From the NCBI GenBank assembly GCA_030068145.1, contig JAPJBO010000592.1:62001-126000 (forward strand): 64,000 bases of DNA, read 5' to 3'. A program made the position numbers and the translations under genes. Below, piece after piece: positions 1 through 10,040 of this stretch. Numbering within the stretch: position 1 is the first letter of the stretch; the number at the start of each line of letters is the position of its first letter. Origin of the DNA: Diplonema papillatum (lineage: Eukaryota; Euglenozoa; Diplonemea; Diplonemida; Diplonemidae). The notes below the pieces were generated by a model that saw only the letters and a program-made list of their open reading frames with translations, had not been told where the DNA came from and made no database searches.

Positions 1-15
1 ACTCTACCCCCTGCA

Positions 16-408
16 TCAGGGTGAATCCGCTTCGTCCGGTCGCGCCCCACCAGATGCAATGACGATCCTTGCCACCCCTCGGGCTATAGAAAAGCTCAAG
101 CGGTGGAAGAGGTCCTGGCAGGCGGCCGAAACGGTCCGGTCTTCACGGAGGGCGTTGGCGCGGGCAATGTGCCGCAGCTCCGTGATTGCTCCTGGGCACC
201 AGGCCCCGAACGTGTCTACAACTAGCGACACCGCCTTCCATTCCCGCGGGTCTGGCTCATTGGCGATGATTGCGTTGTAGACACGCTCCTTGACGGCTAC
301 AGCGTACGCGGCTGCTGCGCCCCCTGGCTCTGCCGCCGCCCGGGCTGCGTAGTGCGGCTGCGAGAGTTGCAGGGGGTACGTGACAGCGACGTCAAGTAGC
401 AGGGCTGG
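16..408 (-). pseudogene. C-terminal fragment of a LINE-type reverse transcriptase polyprotein
   Basis: The minus strand is open from 408 down to a TGA at 16-18, about 130 codons without a start. The text has the usual shape of the far C-terminus of plant/oomycete-type LINE ORF2 proteins: an 'LLLDVAVTYP' strand (the 'LDV' after the RNase H-like region), an Ala-rich 'GAAAAYAVAVKERVY' helix, then 'VVDTFGAWCPGAI' and a terminal helix ending 'ISFARG'-like (here 'SFSIARGVARIV'). The RT palm is absent. The open frame is cut at its 5' side by an in-frame stop exactly where a palindromic GCCACAA cluster starts (409-480), so this is a transposon relic truncated by another insertion. Family recognition is by remembered motif pattern, not a search. 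Confidence 0.6.
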
Positions 409-480
409 TTAGCCACAACTTGCCACAATGTGGCCCATTGGGCCACAACTTTAGCCACAATGTTGTGGCTAAAGTAGCAA
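409..480. repeat. GCCACAA palindromic cluster (possible inverted-repeat element end)
   Basis: Four copies of GCCACAA or its complement in about 70 bp (TTAGCCACAACTTGCCACAA ... TTGTGGCTAA) form nested inverted repeats and abut the truncated LINE fragment. This resembles the short-word arrays at the ends of other elements in this window. No partner end was found. Confidence 0.45.
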
Positions 481-2309
481 CGTCAGGTATTGCGGTGAAA
501 AGACCAGCCACGTCTAACTGGTGAGCGCGATACGTTCTCTTACGGCGGCCTATAGCCACACCGCCTGGCTTTCGGTCTCCCTCCCACAGTATACGTACAC
601 TCAGCGACATCCCCGTTCCAACCCGGGTGATGTCCTGATCATGATGACTTGATCTCTGTCGTGTCGTTGAGACTTGCCCTCCTACAAAATGAGAGGCGTT
701 AAACTGACGGAGAAAAAAGGAGGAGGTGGAGAGCCTGCTTGGGACCGGCTGTGCGCACAAATAGAGCCACGACACTTTTTTGTGGTAACAAGCTTGCTTG
801 TCTATCAAAAAGTGTCGGATGGCAGCGTGCTGCGTTAAATCACTCAAAACAGGGTTTACACACGTACGCACAAACAACTGGTCGTCCCCCGGGGGGCGCG
901 GGTTTTTCAAGAGTTGTGGGTTGCTCAGTCCCACCGGGGGGTCCTTTCTCTTGAGTGCCTGTGGGTTTGTTTCGGATGCATGGGCGTTTTTCGGGGGGGG
1001 TGGCTCTCGTTTTTTGGGGGGTGGTTGGCGTTTTTCCCGGCCTCCAGGACCGCAAGTCCTGGAGGCCGTGGGGGGCAGGAAGTCTGGACGCCTCCGTTGT
1101 CTCGGCTCCAAAGCCCCCGCTTGCGACCGCGTCCTGTTCGTCAGCGCGTCGAACAGGACGGCGTCGTCCCCTGCCTCCCCTCGGGACGGTAGCCTGCCTC
1201 CGCCTGCGTCTTGCGATTCATCGAGGGAACTCCACGAGGCATTACGAACGAACTTCAGGTTCCTTTGGGCCGGCTGGCCTATATCCTTATCATGTCGCCG
1301 CTACCGCGGGGGGATCGCTATGAGACGAGGTTCCCGCCCGCCCTGGGCTTCATGGGAGGCCCGGTTCAAGAGCGAGCCGGCAGAGAAGATGCGGCTGACG
1401 AGACATCGGCTGGAGAAAATCGGGGAGGAACACTTCGGTCCTCTCGACGATAAGACCGTGGAAAAGGCGAGGGCCGTGACGGCCGACGTTCTGGCTGTTC
1501 CGGCGGGGGCGCCTGCAGGGCGTCCTTGAACCGGAGCGTGCCAGTGCAAGAATCCAGGTCCGGTGTTGGAGAACGATCCGATTCGTGCTGAGGCCTGGCG
1601 AGTTGACTGCAATTCATTCGTAGTTGTGTCCGCCTGCAGCCACGTGGACAAGTGTCGTGTGATCTGAGGATACCGACAACCGGATTTGAGGTAGGGCCAC
1701 CAATCCTAGCTTCTGGTTCATAGTTAGCTCCGAGTATGTTGCGTCCGCGTACTGAGGGCGGGCCGCATCAGGGGGACGTCCTCGAGGGCACGCTTTAGCG
1801 CCCGCCGCTGAGACGTTGACCTCTTCTCAACCCGTGTTACGGGACTGCCCAGCGCAGGAGAGCTCTGATCACGCGTTCTCACCACTCTGCGGTACAGCTC
1901 AGGACTGGGCACACGAACCGGAAGTGCCCACATCGGAAGCTTCTCCAGTGGATGAAGGGTCGTATCGTCCGGGAGGCCTCGGAGGCTTCTACTCACGTCC
2001 CTCCACTCTTCCTCATTGAACGAGGTCCGTAGAAACGCGACCCCCCCAATCATCTTTTCTGGGGCAGGGTGGGCGGGAAAGAGAGACATATATAGAGACA
2101 GAGAGGGTTAGGAGGAGGACGCTGGCGTGCGTCGGGGCCAGTGAGAAGCACCGGCTACCTTGCTAATTGAAGAATAAATGGAAATGATGAACGACGTAGG
2201 GAGGGGTTCGTCAGCAAGCTAAATCTTGCCACTTTGCAACGTTCCGGAACACTGGACATCATCAATACACAGCAGGGTTTGCAATTTCAGGACTGGGGGG
2301 TGCATCTCC
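481..2309. other. No convincing gene
   Basis: Weak open frames exist at 798-1529 (+) and 1724-2089 (-), but neither shows a recognisable domain and their composition tracks local G/C-rich runs (for example G runs near 995-1020). Part of this may hold the promoter and 5' UTR of the Sey1-like gene starting at 2310; a TATA-like 'atatatagag' lies at about 2088 but cannot be assigned. Confidence 0.4.
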
Positions 2310-2801
2310 ATGACCGAGAGTATCGAGCGCGAACCCGAGGCATCAACAATGCCGGTCTACCACTTAATTGATGGCGACCTTCACCACAAGGGCTTCGGCT
2401 CGTTCTTGAAGCAGGAGGGACTTGCTGACAGAGAGTACGACTATTCCGTTCTTGCAGTTTTCGGTGGACAGAGCACTGGAAAAAGCACGTTACTCAATAG
2501 GCTTTTCAACACCGACTTTGCTGAAATGCAGGCAGACGATGGGCGCCAACAAACGACGCAGGGTGTTTGGTTGTCCCGAGCATCAGGTTCGAACCGGCTG
2601 TTGCTACTTGATTTTGAAGGCGCTGACAGTGCTGAGAGGGGCGAGGACCATACATTCGAGAAGAAACTCGGGCTTTTCGCACTTGCCATGGCAGATGTCT
2701 TGCTCATAAACTTATTTCAGTACGAAATCGGGCGTCGAAATGCCATGAGCGTGCCGTTGCTGGAAAACATTCTCCAAATTAATTTCAAGATTCAGCTCCA
2801 G
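2310..2801 (+). CDS. SEY1: RHD3/Sey1-type dynamin-like GTPase, exon 1 (GTPase core)
   Basis: This exon encodes the first 164 residues of an ER membrane-fusion GTPase of the atlastin/RHD3/Sey1 family, which tethers and fuses ER tubules. The P-loop GGQSTGKST is at residues 52-60, the switch region QTTQGVW at about 80-86, and the G3 motif DFEG starts at D101, followed by the family-typical 'DSAERGED' stretch. I chose ATG 2310 because it is the first ATG in frame; upstream the frame is open only from a TTG. Homology stops after 'NFKIQLQ', exactly at CAG|GTATAC (intron from 2802), and resumes in phase 0 at 2923. Later exons of the same protein lie at 22.6, 29.5 and 39.4 kb on the same strand. Confidence 0.85.
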
Positions 2802-2922
2802 GTATACTTTTTCATGGCCTCTCGTGTTACCGGAGTCCCCAGCTGCATGTCTTCCGGAGCTCTTGCAATCAATGAAGTGCAACCGTAAGAAGATATACTA
2901 ACCGACACGACCACGAAAACAG
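2802..2922 (+). other. SEY1: Spliceosomal intron 1 of the Sey1-like gene
   Basis: A 121-bp phase-0 intron with a GTATAC donor, a perfect TACTAAC branch-point sequence at 2896-2902 and an AAACAG acceptor. Splicing joins the GTPase core to the RD-motif exon without a frame change. Confidence 0.8.
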
Positions 2923-3024
2923 CTCGCTGAGTCGCAAACAAATACGCGTGGCTCCAAGAAGCTACTCATGTTCGTTGTTCGCGACTACGACGGTCGGACC
3001 CCGAAAAGCAAACTATCAGACCAG
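2923..3024 (+). CDS. SEY1: RHD3/Sey1-type GTPase, exon 2 (G4 'RD' motif)
   Basis: A 34-codon phase-0 exon that reads directly on from exon 1. It carries the strand 'KKLLMFVVRDYDG', matching the G4/RD motif of Sey1, RHD3 and atlastin (RDxxG; R184-D185 counted from ATG 2310), which gives guanine specificity. It ends at GACCAG|GTGTGA. The next recognisable piece starts 19.6 kb downstream at 22634 in a different phase, so at least one small exon (about 30-40 residues, the end of the GTPase domain) lies unseen between 3025 and 22631. Confidence 0.82.
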
Positions 3025-3105
3025 GTGTGACAACATGTTTGTTCCTTAGCGGGCCGACTGCCCGCTGAGATGGAAGTGGTTCTTTCGTTGTATTAACGGT
3101 GCGTT

Positions 3106-3204
3106 TAGTTTATACTCCGACAGCCCTCACACGGACCCCAGGCGGACCCCCAGGACCCTAGGCGGAATCCGTGTGAGTCCGCCTGGGGTCCGCGTGAGTG
3201 TTTT
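3106..3204. repeat. GGACCCCAGGCGGAC inverted repeat
   Basis: Inverted copies of a 'ccctcacacggaccccaggc' word surround a short centre, with GTCCGCCTGGGGTCC on the return arm. It can fold as a GC-rich hairpin inside intron 2 of the Sey1-like gene. It is probably a small foldback element. Confidence 0.55.
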
Positions 3205-3305
3205 CAATGTCAAAATGTTCGGTATTTTAGTATTTTCTGAAGTATACCAAGGACTAAAGGGGGGGGTCGTGGGGTGATCCACCTATTTTTTAGCACAAAA
3301 AATCA

Positions 3306-3489
3306 CAACTTTTCGTCGTCTTGTTGCGTTAGTGGGGAGTCATTTGCAAGCAAATGAGTACCACACTCTGTTTGACACATTGTTCTGCAGAGCTCTGCAA
3401 AGGTCTGCAAAGTTGTCTGCATAGTGTGGTACTCATTTGCTTGCAAATGACTCCCCACTAACGCAACAAGACGACGCAAAGTTGTGAAA
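3306..3489. mobile_element. Foldback/MITE-like palindrome, about 67-bp arms
   Basis: The arm 3306-3372 (ending in GAGTACCACACT) is repeated almost perfectly as its reverse complement at 3423-3489, separated by a 50-bp loop of 'tctgcaaag'-type words. The arms contain the nested palindrome CATTTGCAAGCAAATG. There is no coding capacity. A weak match to one arm ('ccactaacgcaacaag') recurs at about 59692. Confidence 0.75.
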
Positions 3490-4097
3490 AGTTGTGAATT
3501 GATTTTTATTTTCCTGGAGTTTTTTTCGTGCCCCTGTCCCCCTACACGACCCTAGCCCTACAGCCACCGTCCATGGCGGTCCCCAGGGGTGGGTCAAGGA
3601 AAAAGAAATTTTTTTTTTTGGGCCGCAATACCTCAAAACTCGCACTTTAGGGTTTTTTTTTGGGCCGCAGTTTTCCCGTGGATTTTGACCTTTTCACCTT
3701 AGAGAATTCTTCCGCCCAGCCTCCAGTGGTACCCAGGAAAAGGATGATGAGTCCCGAGTGAGCAGCCTTTCGCTTGATTCCGGAAGGGTTACTCGGCGCT
3801 GTTGACGTGGTGCAACTCGTGACGGTCGCAATGCCACATTCTCCCTCGCTCGTCGATGACACTTCGTCGACGATTTACCACACCCCACCGTCGATCCTCC
3901 TGTGAATCATTTTTCCTGGGATTCACTTTCTTCGCCGAGGCACCGACTGACACGCCTTTTGTTTCTAGACCATTGTCAGCATGGACCCTGTGTTTCTGGG
4001 CTCGTCAACGCCGTGCGTCCTGTCCGGCACGGTTACTTCCTCGCATTCAATGTAGAGGCACCGAGTAAGTGGCGTGTAGGCGTCTGTTGTCCTTCTT
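3490..4097. other. Intronic spacer, no gene seen
   Basis: Low-complexity T runs (3610-3662) and short frames only. This lies within the 19.6-kb Sey1 intron. No RNA gene or clear repeat was recognised. Confidence 0.4.
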
Positions 4098-5112
4098 GTT
4101 GCGAAGGCGCACTTGTGCGATCCGGCATGCGCCTCCGGGTACAGCTCACTCCGCACCGCCGCGAAGCAATACCAGAAGGAGAGGTTTCGGCTGCGAATGG
4201 ATGCCCTCCTTGTATCCGGGGCTGACGCCTCCTTAAAGGGCCCCGTCGGGCTGCTATCCAATCTCCTTCGGGAGATACGTTTCTTGCCGGCGAAGCGGCA
4301 CAGTTTCGAGTTGCTATCGTTCGAAGGTGCGACCGTGCCTTTTTCCGGGAAGGAGGCACTGCACTTCGTCCGTGAGGGCCTGCGTCTTCGAGCGTGGCGC
4401 TACCTGACGACACAAAGGCAAGGCTACTCGGGTATCGAGAGGGGGGTGGATGTGCGCCTGCTGAACAGACTGTGGCAGAACCGCGCGACGGGGGACAGGC
4501 TCAGCTTTGCAATCCGCAAATGCATCGCAGGAGCGGTGTACTCTCGCGAGTGGTGCAACAGAAAATGGGGAATGGGTGACGGCGTATGCGAGTTCTGCGA
4601 CGGTGGGACGCCGGGGACCCTGCTACACTATTTCTGGGAATGCCCGCAGGTGGGTCAATCTACGCTGCCGACTCGACGTCGCAGGAGTGGCGGCACAGAA
4701 TATGCCCCTATGCCTGAGCACACGGGGGATTCCCCCCATCGGAACCCCGCCGGTACTCGTGGAGAGGGTCCAGAAGCTGATCGGGACCATCTCCATCGAG
4801 ATGGCGCAAGCGCAGCGCAATATCGCGACGACGCGCCCCTGGGAGCTTGCCTCCGCCGCGGCAGGGAGATATGACGTTGAGCTGGCAAGGGACAGCCGTG
4901 AGCTCCTCACGAAGCAGATCAGGACGCGCTTCGCGGCGACGCTAGTCTACTGGCTAAGGAATCTACGTTGGGTCAACACCCCCCCTCTCCCTACGACCGG
5001 CGTGGAACTCGCTTTGGGTTTTGAGGCCTACACGCGATCCAAGCTGCCTGGGGAAACGTTTGCCGAAAAAGGGTTGCAGATAGGATATCTAGCACGAGCT
5101 AGGCTTTGCTGA
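4098..5112 (+). pseudogene. LINE family A, 5'-truncated ORF2 C-terminal fragment
   Basis: This is the same protein family as the longer LINE at 25.7-28.4 kb: shared segments include 'LRLRAWRYLTTQRQG', 'GTISIEMAQAQR' and 'PLPTTGVELAL'. It keeps the post-palm region and the C-x2-C-x8-H-x4-C knuckle (CEFCDGGTPGTLLHYFWEC, about 4588-4645) typical of LINE ORF2 C-termini. The reading frame changes near 4640 (from the frame of 4113 to that of 4507) and the palm motifs are absent, so it is a dead truncated copy. The left border is approximate. It sits directly upstream of a LINE-B copy. Confidence 0.8.
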
Positions 5113-5330
5113 CACGGAGGCCTCAGCCTTCCCCGGGAAGTGCACATCGCCCACTTGCCTGCGGTTTCCGTCCCTCGTATGCTTATGCTTGGCACTTCTG
5201 GGGCCAGACAGTGGTCAACATGGTCGCCCATGGGCCAGTCAGGGGTCCACCAGTGGTCGAACCCAAAATACTAGTGTCAATCTCGATCACACTCTACAAC
5301 GCTCTACTACACTCTACTACACTCTATTAC

Positions 5331-6242
5331 GCTGGGATCCGTGGTACGTGCCGGAAGGGGTTCCCCGACACGAAAAGTGGGGTGAGCGGGTGTGCCTCGA
5401 GCACCAAAAGGTGAAATGCGACGGGTGCAAGCGCCAGGGCAAGTCGGTGGCGTGGTGCTGTAAGGCCCACCACAAGGAAGACGACGGCCTTGCGGTGAAG
5501 TTCTGCGCGCAGCACCGCCTGACGCAATGCGCGACGTGCAAGACGATCGCGGAGTGCTGCCGCAACGGACACCACCGGTGCCTTGATCATGGCATGCCGA
5601 CGTGTGCGCACTGCAGCCGGCTAGCGGACTTGCGGAGTCAAAGGCCCAAACTGTGCTGTCGGAAGGGGCACCACCGGGCGGCCGTGGCGAGAGGAGAAGA
5701 AGCAGCATCGAAGAAGAGGAAGGCGGAGCCGGAGGGCGCCGCGACAGCGCCGAGACAGGCGAGACGTGAGAACGTGGTGTTCATTCTGCGGGAAGCAGCG
5801 GAAGGCGAGCGAGAGCCCGCAGCATCAACGACGACATCAGCAGCGAAGGTCGGGAAGACGGCATCAACGGCAGCGAAGAAGCGGCAATCGGACTCCGTGG
5901 CGGAGCCGGTACCGAAAAGACGCAAAGGACGCGTCGATGTGCCACGACCATCGCCCAGGCGCCGAGAAAAAGCAGAAATCGACGCGCAACCGATGAACCT
6001 CGACGAGCAATCGAAGAAGAAGCGAAGCACCAAACGCGCGCCTGAGCGCGACGATCAAGACGAGCTAAAGAGGCGAAAGCATGACACTTCACGTGCGAAG
6101 AGATAACCGCGCCGTCGGCGATGCAGATTATCGCCACAGATTCTTTGCATTTTTACCCAAACGATTACACTCGATTATCGCCACAGATTCTTTGCATTCT
6201 AATCCAAACGATTACGCTCGATTACACTCGATCAGGGGGTTG
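5331..6242 (+). mobile_element. LINE family B, 5'-truncated copy 1 (Cys/His-rich and basic C-terminal module plus 3' tail)
   Basis: The frame ending at TAA 6104-6106 encodes an unusual tail. First comes 'WYVPEGVPRHEKWGERVC', then repeated C-x2-C / C-x4-H / CCR-HHR-type pairs (about 5395-5670) suggestive of zinc binding. About 130 Lys/Arg-rich residues follow, with 'KKRK', 'KRRKGR' and 'KKKRSTKRAPERDD' nuclear-localisation-like patches. The 3' UTR carries the family signature GCCACAGATTCTTTGCATT, partly duplicated (6130-6200), and ends in a 10-bp simple repeat (CGATTACRCT). At least six other copies in the window share this 3' end, showing it is a transposon end rather than a host gene. The 5' border is by homology. 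Confidence 0.75.
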
Positions 6243-6247
6243 GCTCA

Positions 6248-6302
6248 ACGTTATATAACGTTATCACCGTTATAACGTTATATAACGTTATATAACGTTA
6301 TC
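6248..6302. repeat. (TATAACGT)n palindromic array
   Basis: Five copies of AACGTTATATAACGTT-like words in about 55 bp, each its own reverse complement. It is one of several palindromic word arrays in the window (compare CTAGTTAT, ACTAGT, TGTACA). The partner end was not found. Confidence 0.7.
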
Positions 6303-6350
6303 AACCGGCCATCTATGCAGGATTCGTTTTTTTGCCTTCATTGGGGGGGT

Positions 6351-6912
6351 AAGCTCGGCACCCGGTTGCTTTGGCAACCTGTCACTTTTGTGACGCCACA
6401 AACTTCGTTTCCCGAGACGTTACCATACGGCCCAACCCCCGAACACCAAGAGAGGTACAGTTTGGAAGGGACTGCATGTCAAAGCAGGAAAAGGCATATG
6501 GAAACGCTCAGAACCGATAAAGAACAAAAAAAGTCGTAACCCAACACAGGACGAGAAGGAAGGAGCAGCACCACCAGAACCGAGAAAGAACAAAAAAAGA
6601 AGAATACTACGCACCAAACCCACCACCCTCCCCAACCCGGGCTTCCTTTTTACCCCTGCAAACCCGTGAATAGGTGCTACGGGAGTATCTGGCAACCGCT
6701 GCTTAACAGTGCTCACGTGGGCGGTGTCTTCGGACAGCACCTCGTGATGTTCGCATCACAAAACAAAGAAGACAGTGAAATGGTCGTTACCTGGTCGGGT
6801 TTCGCTCGCGACCGTTTCCTGAACAATCCTTCACTAAATCCGCGGTTAAATAACCTGGCCTCAGTGGTGCAAGCACCACGCGCTCTTCAAACCCAAGAAA
6901 CATTTTCCCCCC
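6351..6912. repeat. 562-bp direct repeat, copy 1
   Basis: It is nearly identical to 6975-7536 (offset exactly 624 bp; the open frames in both copies translate identically over about 100 residues). No credible protein is encoded. The last 92 bp (gaacaatcc ... cattttccccc) recurs alone at 20421-20513 and partly at 19310-19344. The high identity implies a recent duplication or an LTR-like pair. Confidence 0.85.
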
Positions 6913-6974
6913 GTTGAGACCTGCCGGCCCTAAAACGGCACAGGACTGGTTCTCCATTGACAAACGCCTTGCTT

Positions 6975-7536
6975 AAGCTCGGCACCCGGTTGCTTTGGCA
7001 ACCTGTCACTTTTGTGACGCCACAAACTTCGTTTCCCGAGACGTTACCATACGGCCCAACCCCCGAACACCAAGAGAGGTACAGTTTGGAAGGGACTGCA
7101 TGTCAAAGCAGGAAAAGGCATATGGAAACGCTCAGAACCGATAAAGAACAAAAAAAGTCGTAACCCAACACAGGACGAGAAGGAAGGAGCAGCACCACCA
7201 GAACCGAGAAAGAACAAAAAAAGAAGAATACTACGCACCAAACCCACCACCCTCCCCAACCCGGGCTTCCTTTTTACCCCTGCAAACCCGTGAATAGGTG
7301 CTACGGGAGTATCTGGCAACCGCTGCTTAACAGTGCTCACGTGGGCGGTGTCTTCGGACAGCACCTCGTGATGTTCGCATCACAAAACAAAGAAGACAGT
7401 GAAATGGTCGTTACCTGGTCGGGTTTCGCTCGCGACCGTTTCCTGAACAATCCTTCACTAAATCCGCGGTTAAATAACCTGGCCTCAGTGGTGCAAGCAC
7501 CACGCGCTCTTCAAACCCAAGAAACATTTTCCCCCC
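6975..7536. repeat. 562-bp direct repeat, copy 2
   Basis: Second copy of the unit at 6351, after a 62-bp unique spacer. The arrangement could be a tandem duplication, or two LTR-like ends with the interior lost. Ends do not show a TG...CA pattern. Confidence 0.85.
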
Positions 7537-8444
7537 TCTACAGTGCAGTTGCCTTGGAGGCTGGGTGGTCAAATTCTCTTAGGTGAAATGGTCAAAATTC
7601 CCTGCCAAAAGTGTGCCCACAAAAAATTTCCAAAGTGTGGTATTTGGGGTATTTGGGGCAAAAAAAAATTTTTTTTTTCTGACCGCCCACCGTGGTGACC
7701 ACCTTAGAGAGTGACAGGTAGCGTCTCCCCCCTCACACAGTGAAAATAGCCTATGAGGGGGGGGGGGGGGGGGGGTCAGCCGGCTGATGGATGGATGGAT
7801 GGTTCTTAACAAGATGCCTGGGGGGGGGTAATATTGCATCATCCTGCGTAAAGTCATCTGCTGCTCATCAGTCTGCACTACGATCAACAGAATTCGCTCT
7901 CTAAGTACGGAGTCAAGTCTCGTCTGTATACGCGATGCGGTTTACCGAAGCCATCGAGCGCCACGGCCAGGGATGGATGCGTTTACTCGCTGATCGATGC
8001 TACGACCGTACAGCAAACCCACTATGCAGCCTGAGTTCAGCCCCGCGCACCTAGCGCTCACAAGGCAACCCATGATCACTTCGGTGTGAGGGATCAGTCC
8101 TGACCGAGCCTAATGCCTGCCGGGCGCCTGCTCCGTTGCGGTGTTTTGAAAACTAGGTAACTTTGTGCTCAGCGGTCCTACGAATCATGTTCCACGTCCT
8201 GTGATTCGTACTTTCAAACTTAATGCCATGAATCATGTTCTACCTCCTGTGATTCGTGTGTTTTGTGTGTCTTTTAACAATCTTGTCCTTTCATCCCCAC
8301 TCCTTCCTACAGCAGGACAGGTCCTGCTCTGTGGGCAACCAATGTTTTCCCACTCAGGCTGGTAGAACTGGTCATCCTGTCCAGGCGTCCAGACTGGTGG
8401 GACTGGTGTGGTCAAGCTGTCCAGGCTGGTGGACTGTTCTGGTC
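7537..8444. other. Spacer with poly-G tract and degenerate short repeats
   Basis: It contains a 19-base G tract (about 7757-7775), GGAT repeats, a pair of related hairpin-like words around 'atcatgtt...tgattcgt' (about 8180-8260) and CTGGTGGACTGG-type repeats at 8350-8440. No gene recognised. Confidence 0.45.
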
Positions 8445-8645
8445 AACTGCTATAAGGGAATTAAATTTGTTTTGCTGGCTGTACGGGAATGCAATTGTTT
8501 TCGCTGGCTGTTAGGGAATTAAATTTGTTTCTGCTGGCTGTTAGGGAATTACATTTGTTTTGCTGGCTCGAAGGGAAATAATTTTGTTTTTGCTGGCTGT
8601 TAGGGAATTAAATTTGTTTTGATGGCTCGAAGGGAAATACCCCAA
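8445..8645. repeat. Tandem repeat of about 34 bp, six units
   Basis: Units follow the pattern GCTGGCTGTTAGGGAATTAA then ATTTGTTTT, with single-base changes and two units ending in 'cgaagggaaat'. Non-coding minisatellite. Confidence 0.8.
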
Positions 8646-9139
8646 TTTAAATTAAAATTTTAAATTTATCTCCAAAACCAGTCGACCTATTATCCTAGGA
8701 GAATAGGTCCCCCTGGATAGTAGGTCTACCCCCCCTTTATGCAGACTCGAAAACTGAATCTTTTACCCTGCTCTACTTGCCCCAATCAAAAGAACGCCGT
8801 CATTGGCAACCGACTGAGCGAAGATGAACTTAGAGTCTTACTATTGACATGCTCTTGGTAGTCGGTCTCTTGAGCCGAAAGCTTTTCCCGACCGCTGCTA
8901 CTGATGGATCACACACACACACAGCTATTGGAAGTCATCACCCAAATATGGAGTCGCATCACCAAGCCAGATCAAAACAAAGACGACGAATTGCAGAGAT
9001 GGTATGTTTAACCACTTACGGACGAACTACCACTTTTGTGGTAGCTAGTGCAAAAAAGTTCCCGGGTGCCGGTGAGAGGCAAACGAATGGCCGAAAGTAG
9101 TCGCCATTTGCTTTATTGAAAAGGGAAGGTGTTTTTTAT
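8646..9139. other. Spacer, no gene seen
   Basis: Short frames only; nothing recognisable. A short hexanucleotide-like (CA)n run lies near 8912. Confidence 0.4.
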
Positions 9140-9142
9140 TAG

Positions 9143-9243
9143 GTGTAATGCCCTTATATCCCGGTCAAAACAAATTTGTGCCCTTATATCCCGGTTCGGG
9201 ATATAAGGGCACCAAATTTGTTTTGAACCGGGTTTTTTAGGGC
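9143..9243. repeat. CCCTTATATCCCGG foldback repeat
   Basis: Two units of CCCTTATATCCCGGTTC / CAAAACAAATTTG face their reverse complements, giving a near-perfect hairpin centred at about 9195. The same unit and the same flank (TAGGTGTAATGCCC) occurs at about 33460, and a longer foldback at 12541-12722. Confidence 0.75.
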
Positions 9244-9249
9244 AGGTGA

Positions 9250-9492
9250 AAATTGGGTCCAAAATTTGGGTCCAAAATTTGGGTCCAAAATTTGGGTCCA
9301 AAATTTGGGTCCAAAATTTGGGTCCAAAATTTGGGTCCAAAATTTGGGTCGAAAATTTGGGTCCAAAATTTGGGTCCAAAATTTGGGTCCAAGATTTGGG
9401 TCCAAGATTTGGGTCCAAAATTTGAGTCCAAAATTTGGGTCCAAAATTTGGGTCCAAAATTTGGGTCCAAAATTTGGGTCCAAAATTTGGGA
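9250..9492. repeat. 13-bp minisatellite (TTTGGGTCCAAAA)n, about 18 copies
   Basis: Near-perfect tandem array of TTTGGGTCCAAAA, in which each unit is itself close to a palindrome around GGTCC. A few units carry single changes (ccaag, gagtcc, gtcgaa). It is open in several frames on both strands only because of its repetitive composition. Confidence 0.9.
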
Positions 9493-9654
9493 AACTGCGT
9501 CGCGCACTCAGACAGAATTGAGAGCATGTACTTGGAACCCTTTCTCACGGTCAGTAATCTGGACAACCATTACGCTGGACGAATATCAGGAATCGACGAA
9601 TATCTTCGGGCTGTTTCAAAAATCTTCTCAAAAAGTATTTTCCTAAAAAAATTT

Positions 9655-10040
9655 TTTTTACTACCGAGAGCAACGACGCCGCACTTCGAAAAGCGCAACG
9701 TTCGCTGCTACCAGCAAACCTCTCTGAGCTATTCTACACTCTACTCTACTTAGAGCCATGGTGCGAACAATGGACCGATACGGTTTACAGGGCAACTCCT
9801 GCTCAACTTGTAAGACGTGGGGAGCCCAAGAACACTCACCTAACCTGGCGAGAACTTGGTGTCGGTCACAAATTGTTTCGAACCTGACTCGCCAAAGCGA
9901 CCAAGTAAGGTGTACACGAAAGAAGCCATGCATGCCCCCCCAAACCCACCCGTAATAGCTTTAAAAGAACCCATTCGACGAAAGTCACCCGGAGACTCTA
10001 AAATCCCGGATTCTCAAGCGAACTATAACTCTAAAAAATA
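9655..10040 (+). mobile_element. RT-USP retroelement family, 3'-end-only copy
   Basis: The block is collinear with 36110-36410 plus 38955-39055, which follow the RT-USP coding region; identity is high across 'cactaccgagagc...', 'ggcaactcctgctcaacttg' and 'gactctaaaatcccggattc'. It contains the conserved 95-nt element (9773-9867). No protein is encoded. Because this copy is uninterrupted at the C tract (9944-9950), it shows what the other locus looked like before its insertion. Confidence 0.8.
9773..9867 (+). ncRNA. Conserved 95-nt 3' element of the RT-USP family, copy 1 (predicted structured RNA)
   Basis: It begins GACCGATAC and ends GTGTCGGTC, which pair over 9 bp. An inner TTACA/TGTAA stem encloses GGCAACTCCTGCTCAAC. 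The same length and pairing, with compensating changes, occur at 13837, 20085 and 36237. Confidence 0.65.

Noticed and set aside
9113-9753. Several overlapping open frames on both strands with repeated W-T-Q-I-L-D-P-N-F-G-P-K-F
   Set aside because: Produced by the 13-bp minisatellite, whose unit has no stop in several frames.
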